DNA from: DASSBQ01 sp035250505
GTDB lineage: Bacteria > Nitrospirota > Nitrospiria > Nitrospirales > Nitrospiraceae
Assembly: GCA_035250505.1 (NCBI GenBank)
Contig: DATFFC010000052.1
Span: forward strand, 40,883-104,882
Length of the DNA: 64,000 bases
Direction: 5' to 3'
Shown here: positions 34,005-40,672 of the stretch, in pieces
How the letters are laid out: every line of letters starts with the position of its first letter
How positions within the stretch are numbered: position 1 is the first letter of the stretch
The notes under the pieces: model-generated
Databases searched by the model: none
What the model saw: only the letters and a program-made list of their open reading frames with translations
Told to the model about the DNA's origin: nothing
Made by a program: the position numbers and the translations under genes

Positions 34005-34775
34005 TCACCAGATCCTCCATGGAGCTTTGCCTGTCGCCCATAATTCCTCGAGATAGTTCTTTTCCTTCAATGTGTCCATGCAGGACCAGAACCCATAGTG
34101 GCGAAATCCCATCATCTGGCCGTCGTGTGCAAGTCGCTCAACGGGGTCCCGCTCCCAGACCGTCTGGTCACCCTCGATATACTCCAACGCTTTCGTATTC
34201 AGCACGAAGAAGCCTCCGTTGATCCATCCTTCACCGGCTTCGGGCTTTTCAAAGAATTCGGTTACGCTGTCGCCATTAAACCCAATTCGTCCGAATCGGG
34301 CAGGAGAGCGAACCGACGTCATGGTTGCGATCTTTCCATGAGATCTGTGGAATGCAAGAAGTTGTTTCATATCAAGATCCGCTACGCCATCGCCGTAAGT
34401 CAGGAGAAAGGTGTCATCGTTACCCAACCATTTCTGAAGTCGCTTGACTCGCCCTCCGGTCTGGGTGGCGAGACCGGTATCAACCAGGTGGACGATCCAT
34501 TTAGGTTGATTGCCGTCATGGATGACCGTCTTGCCGGTCGAAAGATCAACCGACAGATCGTTATTGATGGCGAAAAAATTCAGAAAATACTCTTTGACCA
34601 TCTCCCCCTTATAACCCAAGGCGATAATGAATTCCTTAATACCATGCGCGGCATGGATCTGCATAATATGCCAAAGTATAGGTTTTCCACCGACCTCCAC
34701 CATCGGCTTGGGTCGCAGGACGGTTTCTTCGGATAGACGCGTGCCCAATCCTCCCGCCAAGATAATTGCCTTCAT
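34005..34775 (-). CDS. rfbF: Glucose-1-phosphate cytidylyltransferase
   Basis: The protein matches RfbF throughout its 256 residues: IILAGGLGTRLSEETVLRPKPM, GKPILWHIMQIHAAHG, YKGEMVKEYFLNFF, LTYGDGVADLDM and GWINGGFFVLNTKALEYI. It makes CDP-glucose from CTP and glucose-1-phosphate, the first step to CDP-linked 3,6-dideoxy and branched sugars. ATG 34775, with GAGGGAGAAAG upstream, gives the usual family length. The next enzyme, CDP-glucose 4,6-dehydratase (RfbG), is not recognisable in the window. Confidence 0.94.
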   Translation of the reverse strand: MKAIILAGGLGTRLSEETVLRPKPMVEVGGKPILWHIMQIHAAHGIKEFIIALGYKGEMVKEYFLNFFAINNDLSVDLSTGKTVIHDGNQPKWIVHLVDTGLATQTGGRVKRLQKWLGNDDTFLLTYGDGVADLDMKQLLAFHRSHGKIATMTSVRSPARFGRIGFNGDSVTEFFEKPEAGEGWINGGFFVLNTKALEYIEGDQTVWERDPVERLAHDGQMMGFRHYGFWSCMDTLKEKNYLEELWATGKAPWRIW

Positions 34776-34829
34776 TGTTCTTTCTCCCTCGCACGAGACA
34801 TACCCGTGCGGACCAAACAAACGTCGTGC

Positions 34830-35651
34830 CTAAGATCGGTTCGAGATACCGCCGTGATCCTTCACGGCCCGAATCGTAATCACAAGTTCATAATCCCGAT
34901 CATGGTGATTCAGTTCCTCACGTCGTAATTCAGTTGAGATGAGCCCATGAAGACTGGCCAGTGCCGCCAGAACGTTGCCGTAGGTCTGGATCGTAATCAA
35001 TTCGGGTCTAAACACTTCAGCGAATAACATACGCGCTGATCTGGACGTAAATCTCCAATACTCACCCCAATTGTCTTCGTCGTAGCGAGCTATCTGGCTG
35101 ATACCCGGAACAGCGATCAACAGCACACCCCCGGGTTTTAGAATTCTATGAAGTGTACGGAGCGCGGCTCTTACATCATAAATAAATTGGAGTGTGAACG
35201 TCAGAATGGCGCAATCGAACGTATCGGAGGGGATATGCTGAGCCGAAGTCAAATCAGCGACGATAGTCGTCACCTTATCTCCCGCCTTCACGTTTAGGAC
35301 ATCGGATCTCGTCACCTTCGCACCGCCGAAGCGCTCAGTGTACCGCCGGTCTCCTATCTCAAGCACCCTGCCGCGTATGTCTTCGGAATATTTAGGCAAG
35401 AACAGCTCTTCGGTATAGTAGCGATCAATGGTTTGGCCTGCCTGCCAACCGAAATCACGTCTGATGGGGTGAACCGTTCGTAGAGAGTTATACCAGCTCC
35501 AATCCAAGCCCAGCCCTCGTTCCTGATGAAGGAATGTGGCTCGGGATCGCTGATAGAGGTCTTCACCCGCCATATGCCTCAGCACCTTCTTGAACGGCCA
35601 TGCCAAGGCAGAGACCAGGTGATCTCGAATGTTCATGAACGCGACATTCAT
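34830..35651 (-). CDS. Class I SAM-dependent methyltransferase
   Basis: A 273-residue methyltransferase. VLEIGDRRYTERFGGAKVTRSDVL contains motif I, FDCAILTFTLQFIYDVRAAL follows, and LRTLHRILKPGGVLLIAVPG is the usual post-motif strand. The approximately 70-residue N-terminal part is basic and helical. An alternative start is ATG 35636. Located right after Wzt; in ABC-exported O antigens a methyltransferase often caps the chain to stop growth, which is one possible role here. Confidence 0.85.
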   Translation of the reverse strand: MNVAFMNIRDHLVSALAWPFKKVLRHMAGEDLYQRSRATFLHQERGLGLDWSWYNSLRTVHPIRRDFGWQAGQTIDRYYTEELFLPKYSEDIRGRVLEIGDRRYTERFGGAKVTRSDVLNVKAGDKVTTIVADLTSAQHIPSDTFDCAILTFTLQFIYDVRAALRTLHRILKPGGVLLIAVPGISQIARYDEDNWGEYWRFTSRSARMLFAEVFRPELITIQTYGNVLAALASLHGLISTELRREELNHHDRDYELVITIRAVKDHGGISNRS

Positions 35652-35669
35652 GTTTAATGGTGTGGAAAT

Positions 35670-36929
35670 TCAGCAGGGGGTATACTGCGTCGTCCATTTC
35701 AGCAACGGACGCACGGCTCCGGGCCATCGGCCGGTGAAATCCCCACGGGCAGTCTCACCGCTTTCACTTTCGTGTACTCGAAATCCAAGAACCCGCGGGA
35801 CATCGCAATGGAGTCGAAACGGGTCTTCGGTCATAAGCCCCGCCCCAACGGTGACTGTACCTTCTGATAGTAAATTGCCGGGAACCCAAACTGTGCTGAC
35901 ATAACGCCCTACCGGCCTTCGCCGCCTGTACCATTCGGGGTCCCGATCATTCACCATGAAGATGAGCGTATCTTCCTCGCTATGAAAACTGAACTGCGCA
36001 ACCGGTGTATGACCCGGCTTCATCACATCGTATTCGACCTCTACGGCAATCGGTTTACGAATATCGAATGCATCCGTCACTTGTCCAAGATCAGTTCTGA
36101 CCCTGACGGCTCGCATACGGACAACGTCGTCTCCTGGACTATCCTGTTGAACCGGCCATTCGCAAGAAGGCTTAATGTGTCCCATGTACAGATATTCGTT
36201 CACGACCTCATAAGCCGGCCCCTCTTTAACGACTTCCCCGCGGCTCAGCAGCATTGCTCGCTTACAAAGTCTCGTAATGGCCTGCATATCGTGCGAGACG
36301 AGAATCACCGTGCGGCCGTGCTGGCCGACGTCCTCCATCTTCCCCATACACTTTTTTTGAAATCGAACGTCTCCTACGGCCAAGACTTCGTCAACAATGA
36401 GGATGTCTGGATCCATGTGCGCCAATACCGAGAACCCCAACCGTACATACATGCCGCTGGAGTAATGCTTCACCGGCGTGTCAATAAACTGGCCGACTTC
36501 CGCAAACTCGACGATCTCCTCGAACTTCCGATCAATCTCACGGCGCTTCATGCCCAGGATCGCTCCGCTCATGTAAATATTGTCACGGCCGGTAAGTTCC
36601 GGATGGAAGCCGGTTCCGACTTCCAACAATCCGCAAAATCTTCCCGTGATGATCGCTCGACCTTTCGTCGGCTGGGTCACTCGCGACAGAATTTTCAGCA
36701 ATGTGCTTTTTCCCGAGCCATTTGTACCAATAACGCCGAATACTTCACCCTTTTGGATTTCGAAAGAAACGTCGCGCAAAGCCCAGATCCCTGGGCGTTC
36801 GGCAGCATTATCAACCGACCCAAAGACGCGTCTTACAGACTGCTTGAACCATCCGCCGAGAGAGGCGTGGGTGGGCCCAAGATGATATCTCTTGTGGAGC
36901 CCTTCGACTTGGACGGCAATATTGCTCAT
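35670..36929 (-). CDS. wzt: Polysaccharide ABC transporter ATP-binding protein with Wzt C-terminal domain
   Basis: The ATPase domain contains VFGVIGTNGSGKSTLLKIL (Walker A), the signature VKHYSSGMYVRLGFSV, and DILIVDEVLAVGD (Walker B). About 170 C-terminal residues form a Wzt_C-like beta-sandwich (AVEVEYDVMKP, QFSFHSEEDTLIFM), the glycan-recognition domain that couples the chain terminus to export. The ATG shares one base with the Wzm stop (TGATG). With Wzm it should move a finished lipid-linked glycan across the inner membrane. Confidence 0.94.
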   Translation of the reverse strand: MSNIAVQVEGLHKRYHLGPTHASLGGWFKQSVRRVFGSVDNAAERPGIWALRDVSFEIQKGEVFGVIGTNGSGKSTLLKILSRVTQPTKGRAIITGRFCGLLEVGTGFHPELTGRDNIYMSGAILGMKRREIDRKFEEIVEFAEVGQFIDTPVKHYSSGMYVRLGFSVLAHMDPDILIVDEVLAVGDVRFQKKCMGKMEDVGQHGRTVILVSHDMQAITRLCKRAMLLSRGEVVKEGPAYEVVNEYLYMGHIKPSCEWPVQQDSPGDDVVRMRAVRVRTDLGQVTDAFDIRKPIAVEVEYDVMKPGHTPVAQFSFHSEEDTLIFMVNDRDPEWYRRRRPVGRYVSTVWVPGNLLSEGTVTVGAGLMTEDPFRLHCDVPRVLGFRVHESESGETARGDFTGRWPGAVRPLLKWTTQYTPC

Positions 36930-37792
36930 CAAATAATGTCCGCAAAAGTGCGTTCAACGCGCTTGAAGAACATGATGCCAGTGAACAACAACGTACACAC
37001 GACGCAACTGCTGATTATGACAATATTCCAATCAGGATGCTGTTTGCCGAGTAAGGCCCAGCGGAATCCCTCAATGACGCCGGCCATTGGATTGAGCGCG
37101 TACCACGATTGCAGTCGTTCCGGAACCATTGAGGAAGGATAGAAGACCGGCGAAGCAAACATCCACAATTGTGTAACGAAGGGAACCACCGAGGCCACAT
37201 CACGATATCTTACATTTATCGCGGACAACCACATACTGACGGATAGAGAAGCCGCCAACGCCATACCTATAAAAAACGGAAGCGCAATAATTCCCCACGT
37301 AGGCCAAACGTGATACCACAACATCATTACGATGAGGATCGATAATCCCACGACGAAATCAACCAGATTAATGAATGTCGATGCTATAGGGATTATTAGT
37401 CTGGGGAAATACACCTTTTTGATTAATCCGCCCTCACTCACGATGCTTAACGTGCTGCGTTCCAGGCTCTTCGCAAAGAGAGTCCACGGCAAAATCGCGG
37501 TATATGCGAAAAGAGGATACGGTAAACCATCCGAAGGAACTCGTGCCCAATAACTGAAAACCACGGTGAATATAATGGTGGTGAGGAGGGGTTGCATAAT
37601 CGCCCACCCGGCCCCTATAGCCGTTTGTGCATAGCGAGTCTTCATGTCCCGCCATGCGAGGAAGTAGAAGAGCTCTCTGAACTCCCACAGTTCCCGCAGT
37701 CCCAGCTCAAATCCTAATCCGGCATTAAGAGGCTGGATTACGACCGAGGATATCGTGTGACCACCCGGTTCATCTTTGGATCTGGAATTCAT
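36929..37792 (-). CDS. wzm: Polysaccharide ABC transporter permease
   Basis: An ABC-2-type permease with six predicted membrane segments. LFYFLAWRDMKTRYAQTAIGAGWAI is the typical amphipathic N-terminal interface helix leading into TM1, and YALNPMAGVIEGFRWALLG is the conserved block before the last helices. First gene after a leader of roughly 265 bp bearing an ops-like element. ATG 37792 is chosen over TTG 37807; neither has a strong ribosome site. Confidence 0.93.
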   Translation of the reverse strand: MNSRSKDEPGGHTISSVVIQPLNAGLGFELGLRELWEFRELFYFLAWRDMKTRYAQTAIGAGWAIMQPLLTTIIFTVVFSYWARVPSDGLPYPLFAYTAILPWTLFAKSLERSTLSIVSEGGLIKKVYFPRLIIPIASTFINLVDFVVGLSILIVMMLWYHVWPTWGIIALPFFIGMALAASLSVSMWLSAINVRYRDVASVVPFVTQLWMFASPVFYPSSMVPERLQSWYALNPMAGVIEGFRWALLGKQHPDWNIVIISSCVVCTLLFTGIMFFKRVERTFADII

Positions 37793-37937
37793 TGAGAAAT
37801 GAGGCAACTCTTGAAAGATATTTACTTATGAAGGAAGCAAGGATAGGGCTAGACGCGCGCATTCACAGAAAACATGTAGCAGCTTAGAGGCTCCCATGAA
37901 ACTTCAGTCTTTGCACCTCATCATGTGCCTTTGGCGA

Positions 37938-37946
37938 GCTACCGCC
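37938..37946 (-). promoter_or_regulatory. ops-like element (GGCGGTAGC)
   Basis: The minus strand reads GGCGGTAGCTCG. Its first nine bases equal the enterobacterial ops core GGCGGTAGCGT, which pauses RNA polymerase and recruits RfaH. The pause consensus (GG at -11/-10 and pyrimidine-G at -1/+1) is also satisfied if the pause is at the CG. It lies between the gene of a NusG paralogue and the long operon such a factor would serve. I saw no second copy in another intergenic gap here. Confidence 0.55.
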
Positions 37947-37955
37947 ATTCGACCG

Positions 37956-37976
37956 GTGCCGCAGAACCGCCGGCAC
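37956..37976 (-). repeat. Inverted repeat just upstream of the ops-like element
   Basis: GTGCCG and CGGCAC form a perfect 6-bp GC-rich stem with a 9-nt loop, ending 9 nt before the ops-like sequence on the transcribed strand. It could fold in the nascent RNA behind paused polymerase. A chance match cannot be excluded for a stem of this length. Confidence 0.4.
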
Positions 37977-37988
37977 GCTGATCTTGGA

Positions 37989-38007
37989 GATCTAGACTGG
38001 TTAGATC
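37989..38007 (-). repeat. Inverted repeat in the wzm leader
   Basis: GATCTA and TAGATC form a perfect 6-bp stem with a 7-nt loop. No T-tract follows on the minus strand. It lies between the other two hairpins of the leader and may contribute to leader RNA structure. Confidence 0.35.
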
Positions 38008-38041
38008 CCCGTTAAACTGCGTTGTCCGCACCCAGACGGGA

Positions 38042-38061
38042 CGGTTCTCCACAAAGAACCG
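38042..38061 (-). repeat. Hairpin directly after the NusG-paralogue gene
   Basis: CGGTTCT and AGAACCG form a perfect 7-bp stem with a 6-nt loop (TTGTGG) only 11 nt beyond the stop codon at 38073. The sequence that follows is GC-rich, not U-rich, so it is not a classical intrinsic terminator; it could stabilise the 3' end of the upstream message or take part in pausing. Confidence 0.4.
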
Positions 38062-38072
38062 CTTGTCTGACC

Positions 38073-38684
38073 CTACAGGTTCACGATATTCTCAAGGTCC
38101 ACAATCAGTTTCGCGCGAAATGAAATCGCGCGAAGTAGGAGGACCGCCCTTTGATAGGGCGGGATGGGTCTTTCAAATATCGCTTCCATGCCGTGCAGCG
38201 GCCCGCTTTGTATTTTAACCACCTGGCCGGCGCTGAATGGATTGGCCTGGTCGGTTGGCTGGCCGTCCAATCTCTCACGGATCGCTTGAATGAGTTCCTC
38301 ATCGACCACCGCAGGGCTCATCCCGAATGAAACGATTCCGTGTACTCCTCGGGCATATTTGACAAGTCTATATTCACGCCGGACATCGAATTTCGCAAAC
38401 AAGTAACCTGGGAAAAGCGGCTCCGCAGTCAATACAAGGCTCTGCTTAATCTTTCTGGACTCCTTAATCTGAGGAAAGAAGATCGGTATACCGGCCCTGC
38501 TAAGATTCGTTGAGGCTATACGCTCTTGGCGAGACTTGCATTTGACCGCATACCAGTACTTACTAGCGGTATCCCCACAATCGACCTCGGCCTCCTCGGT
38601 ATAAGCCTGGCTCTCGGCAGCCATGCCCGGAGCCGTGGGACCCCTCTCGCTATCAGTCATTCTCACCATTTCAAAGTTCTTCAT
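38073..38684 (-). CDS. NusG paralogue, RfaH/UpxY-type transcription antiterminator
   Basis: A 203-residue NusG-family protein. The NGN domain spans about residues 42-140, with YWYAVKCKSRQERIASTNL, FPQIKESR and LFPGYLFAKFD, the usual RNA-polymerase-binding face. The KOW domain (about 150-200) contains AGQVVKIQSGPLHGMEAIF. About 40 extra residues precede the NGN. Paralogues located in polysaccharide loci act as operon-specific antiterminators. ATG 38684 overlaps the deacetylase stop as ATGA. The ops-like element about 130 bp downstream is a fitting target, making it a probable regulator of the wzm-onward run. Confidence 0.9.
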   Translation of the reverse strand: MKNFEMVRMTDSERGPTAPGMAAESQAYTEEAEVDCGDTASKYWYAVKCKSRQERIASTNLSRAGIPIFFPQIKESRKIKQSLVLTAEPLFPGYLFAKFDVRREYRLVKYARGVHGIVSFGMSPAVVDEELIQAIRERLDGQPTDQANPFSAGQVVKIQSGPLHGMEAIFERPIPPYQRAVLLLRAISFRAKLIVDLENIVNL

Positions 38685-39580
38685 TGCGCGGGAACCGTCC
38701 GAAGACAACACGAGGAACCCATGGACTGATTCTCCCGGCAGAGACTCCTTAGGGGAGCAATTGCATCACAGATAGGCGCAAAGTCAAAATCATTCAAAAG
38801 TTTGTTCAATCTCCCCTCCGTCCTGCCGAGATTAAGATAGTGTCGCATCCGTGAAACAAGCGGACCTTCCATACGTGGTTGCTCAGGATCTAATTCCCAG
38901 GGATGCAAATACATAACAAGGGGAACATCAGTCGCCGCGATGCGACCCAATAACGCTCGCAACAGAAAGTAAGGGTAAAGTCGAAAATATCCACCGCCCG
39001 CGATCGGAATTCCGAAACCAAACAATTTTATTGTTGAAGGCGGCACTTCCCACAAAACGCCGGAGTCCGTTCTTATCTGATGAACATACGGACTCGCAGC
39101 CGAAATGCCGTATCGATCGTGCAGGATCGGGAATATACTCGAGTCATACAGATACCCTTCTTCAGCGAGAATAGAGAGCGCCCACGTGGTTTCTTTCATG
39201 ATGGAGAAACTCGGGGCCCGATATCCATAAATGGGCACTGAGATAAGCTGCTCTAAAATAGCCTTAGACTTTCGAACATCATGTCGGAACGCATCCGGAG
39301 TTTGCCCTGTTATCAACTCATGCTGATACCCATGGGACGCGATTTCATGACCCGCCGATGCAATCTGCTTTACCAAGTCCGGAAAACGCTCTGCCACCCA
39401 TCCAAGAATGAAAAAGGTGGCTCTAGTTTCATGCCGAGCGAGGATATCGAGTACTTTTGAGGTATTCCTCTCGACCCTGCTCTCATACAAATCCCAGTGC
39501 CGCCGGCGCATCGGCGACTCAAAAGCGGAGACCTGAAAATGTTCCTCGACATCAAACGAGAGACAATGCTTCGATGACAT
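38681..39580 (-). CDS. XrtA-type polysaccharide deacetylase
   Basis: A 299-residue deacetylase of the kind found in exosortase A/PEP-CTERM loci: it starts CLSFDVEEHFQVSAFES (motif 1 as FDVEEH instead of FDDG), followed by ATFFILGWVAERFPDLV, EIASHGYQHELI (metal-binding H-x4-H) and APSFSIMKET, then AGGGYFRLYPYFLLR and MYLHPWELDPEQPR. It is probably cytoplasmic or membrane-associated, having no signal peptide. Substrate would be N-acetyl groups on the glycan or lipid intermediate. The last ~20 residues are cysteine- and serine-rich and not conserved. Confidence 0.92.
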   Translation of the reverse strand: MSSKHCLSFDVEEHFQVSAFESPMRRRHWDLYESRVERNTSKVLDILARHETRATFFILGWVAERFPDLVKQIASAGHEIASHGYQHELITGQTPDAFRHDVRKSKAILEQLISVPIYGYRAPSFSIMKETTWALSILAEEGYLYDSSIFPILHDRYGISAASPYVHQIRTDSGVLWEVPPSTIKLFGFGIPIAGGGYFRLYPYFLLRALLGRIAATDVPLVMYLHPWELDPEQPRMEGPLVSRMRHYLNLGRTEGRLNKLLNDFDFAPICDAIAPLRSLCRENQSMGSSCCLRTVPAQ

Positions 39581-39601
39581 CCCTGGTCCTCTCCTAATTA
39601 A

Positions 39602-40672
39602 CTATCGCGCGCCTTCTCCGAGCAACATCACTTTGATAGTATTCATGACAATCCTTATATCAAGCATCAAGGACAGGTTCTTTACATAATACAAGTCGTA
39701 TTGCAGCTTGACATGAGAGTCTTCCTTGGATGCCCCGTATCTGAATCTCGTCTGCGCCCATCCTGTAATACCCGGTCTTACAGTGTGCCGAAGGTCATAG
39801 TAAGGAATACTATTCCGAAGTTCCTGAACGAACACAGGTCGTTCCGGCCTTGGTCCTACCAAACTCATTTCACCTTTGAGAACATTGACCAACTGAGGCA
39901 CTTCATCCATTCTCCACTTCCTTAACCAGCGCCCTACCCTAGACACACGGGGATCTTCTGTGGAAGCCCATCGCGCACCCATAGTCTCGGCATCCTGCCT
40001 CATCGACCTGAATTTCCAGATCATATAGGGACGACCACGTAGCCCAACACGCATCTGCTTGTAGAACACCGGACCCGGTGTATCCAGTTTGATCGCAATA
40101 GCCAGCATCAGGGTGAGTGGAATCAGCATAACCAGACCGATGAGAGCGACCGTGACATCAATAATCCGTTTCAAGACCATGCTGATCAAACGACGACGAA
40201 ATCCTGTGGAGAAAATGAGCGCACTAGGCTTCAAATGGTCTATGGACAACCGGCCGGACTCTTCCTCATATAAATAGTGCCCGTCGACCACGTCCCGCCC
40301 CATCGCTTTCATATCGAGAAGAGCTTGGACCGGAAGAACCGCCCGCCTATCTTCAAGACACACTGCGACGGTATGAATCTGGTGGCGCTCAGCGATTTCA
40401 AATAGCTGGTCGTAGGTCCCTATAATGCTGGGATTGACCACTCTCTCGCCAATCCGTGAGGAGTCTTTATCAAGGAACCCTACCACCTCAGTGAAACCGT
40501 TCTTCTTCGATATGAGAGTCTGGCAAAGATCTCTGGCTAAAGGACCGACCCCCAGAATTAGGATCCTCCTCTTGAATTTGGGAAAAGAAACCGAAACCGA
40601 AATTAACGGCGGCGGCGGCGATGTTGCGGGCTCAAGTTCAATCCGAGGCTCAGATTTACTTGAGCTGTTCAT
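39602..40672 (-). CDS. Undecaprenyl-phosphate sugar phosphotransferase (priming enzyme)
   Basis: The C-terminal half is a complete bacterial sugar transferase domain: KRIIDVTVALIGLVML (membrane helix), PGPVFYKQMRVG, MIWKFRSMRQDAE, RKWRMDEVPQLVNVL, SLVGPRPERPVF and RPGITGWAQ. It would move a sugar-1-phosphate from UDP-sugar to undecaprenyl phosphate, starting the repeat unit. A CoA-binding-like domain (ILILGVGPLARDLC) precedes it. The four to five N-terminal transmembrane helices present in most WbaP/EpsB-type proteins are absent; the protein is 356 rather than about 460 residues. Overlaps the kinase gene by 17 bp. Confidence 0.92.
   Translation of the reverse strand: MNSSSKSEPRIELEPATSPPPPLISVSVSFPKFKRRILILGVGPLARDLCQTLISKKNGFTEVVGFLDKDSSRIGERVVNPSIIGTYDQLFEIAERHQIHTVAVCLEDRRAVLPVQALLDMKAMGRDVVDGHYLYEEESGRLSIDHLKPSALIFSTGFRRRLISMVLKRIIDVTVALIGLVMLIPLTLMLAIAIKLDTPGPVFYKQMRVGLRGRPYMIWKFRSMRQDAETMGARWASTEDPRVSRVGRWLRKWRMDEVPQLVNVLKGEMSLVGPRPERPVFVQELRNSIPYYDLRHTVRPGITGWAQTRFRYGASKEDSHVKLQYDLYYVKNLSLMLDIRIVMNTIKVMLLGEGAR

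Larger units (their letters stand above)
37808..38072 (-). promoter_or_regulatory. Leader region of the wzm-wzt-onward gene run
   Basis: About 265 bp of non-coding sequence separate the NusG-paralogue gene from wzm, by far the largest gap in the minus-strand polysaccharide run. On the minus strand it holds, in order, three perfect inverted repeats (38042-38061, 37989-38007, 37956-37976) and then GGCGGTAGC, the core of the ops element (37938-37946). No hairpin is followed by a U-tract. The layout suggests an RNA leader where RNA polymerase pauses and is modified by an antiterminator. Confidence 0.6.

Noticed and set aside
35982..37142. Plus-strand open frame of 386 codons across wzt and wzm
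   Set aside because: It lies antisense to two well-supported transporter genes and shows no family motif.
38042..38061. Intrinsic terminator after the NusG-paralogue gene
   Set aside because: The stem is good but what follows is GC-rich (CCCGTCTGGG), with no U-tract; kept only as a hairpin.
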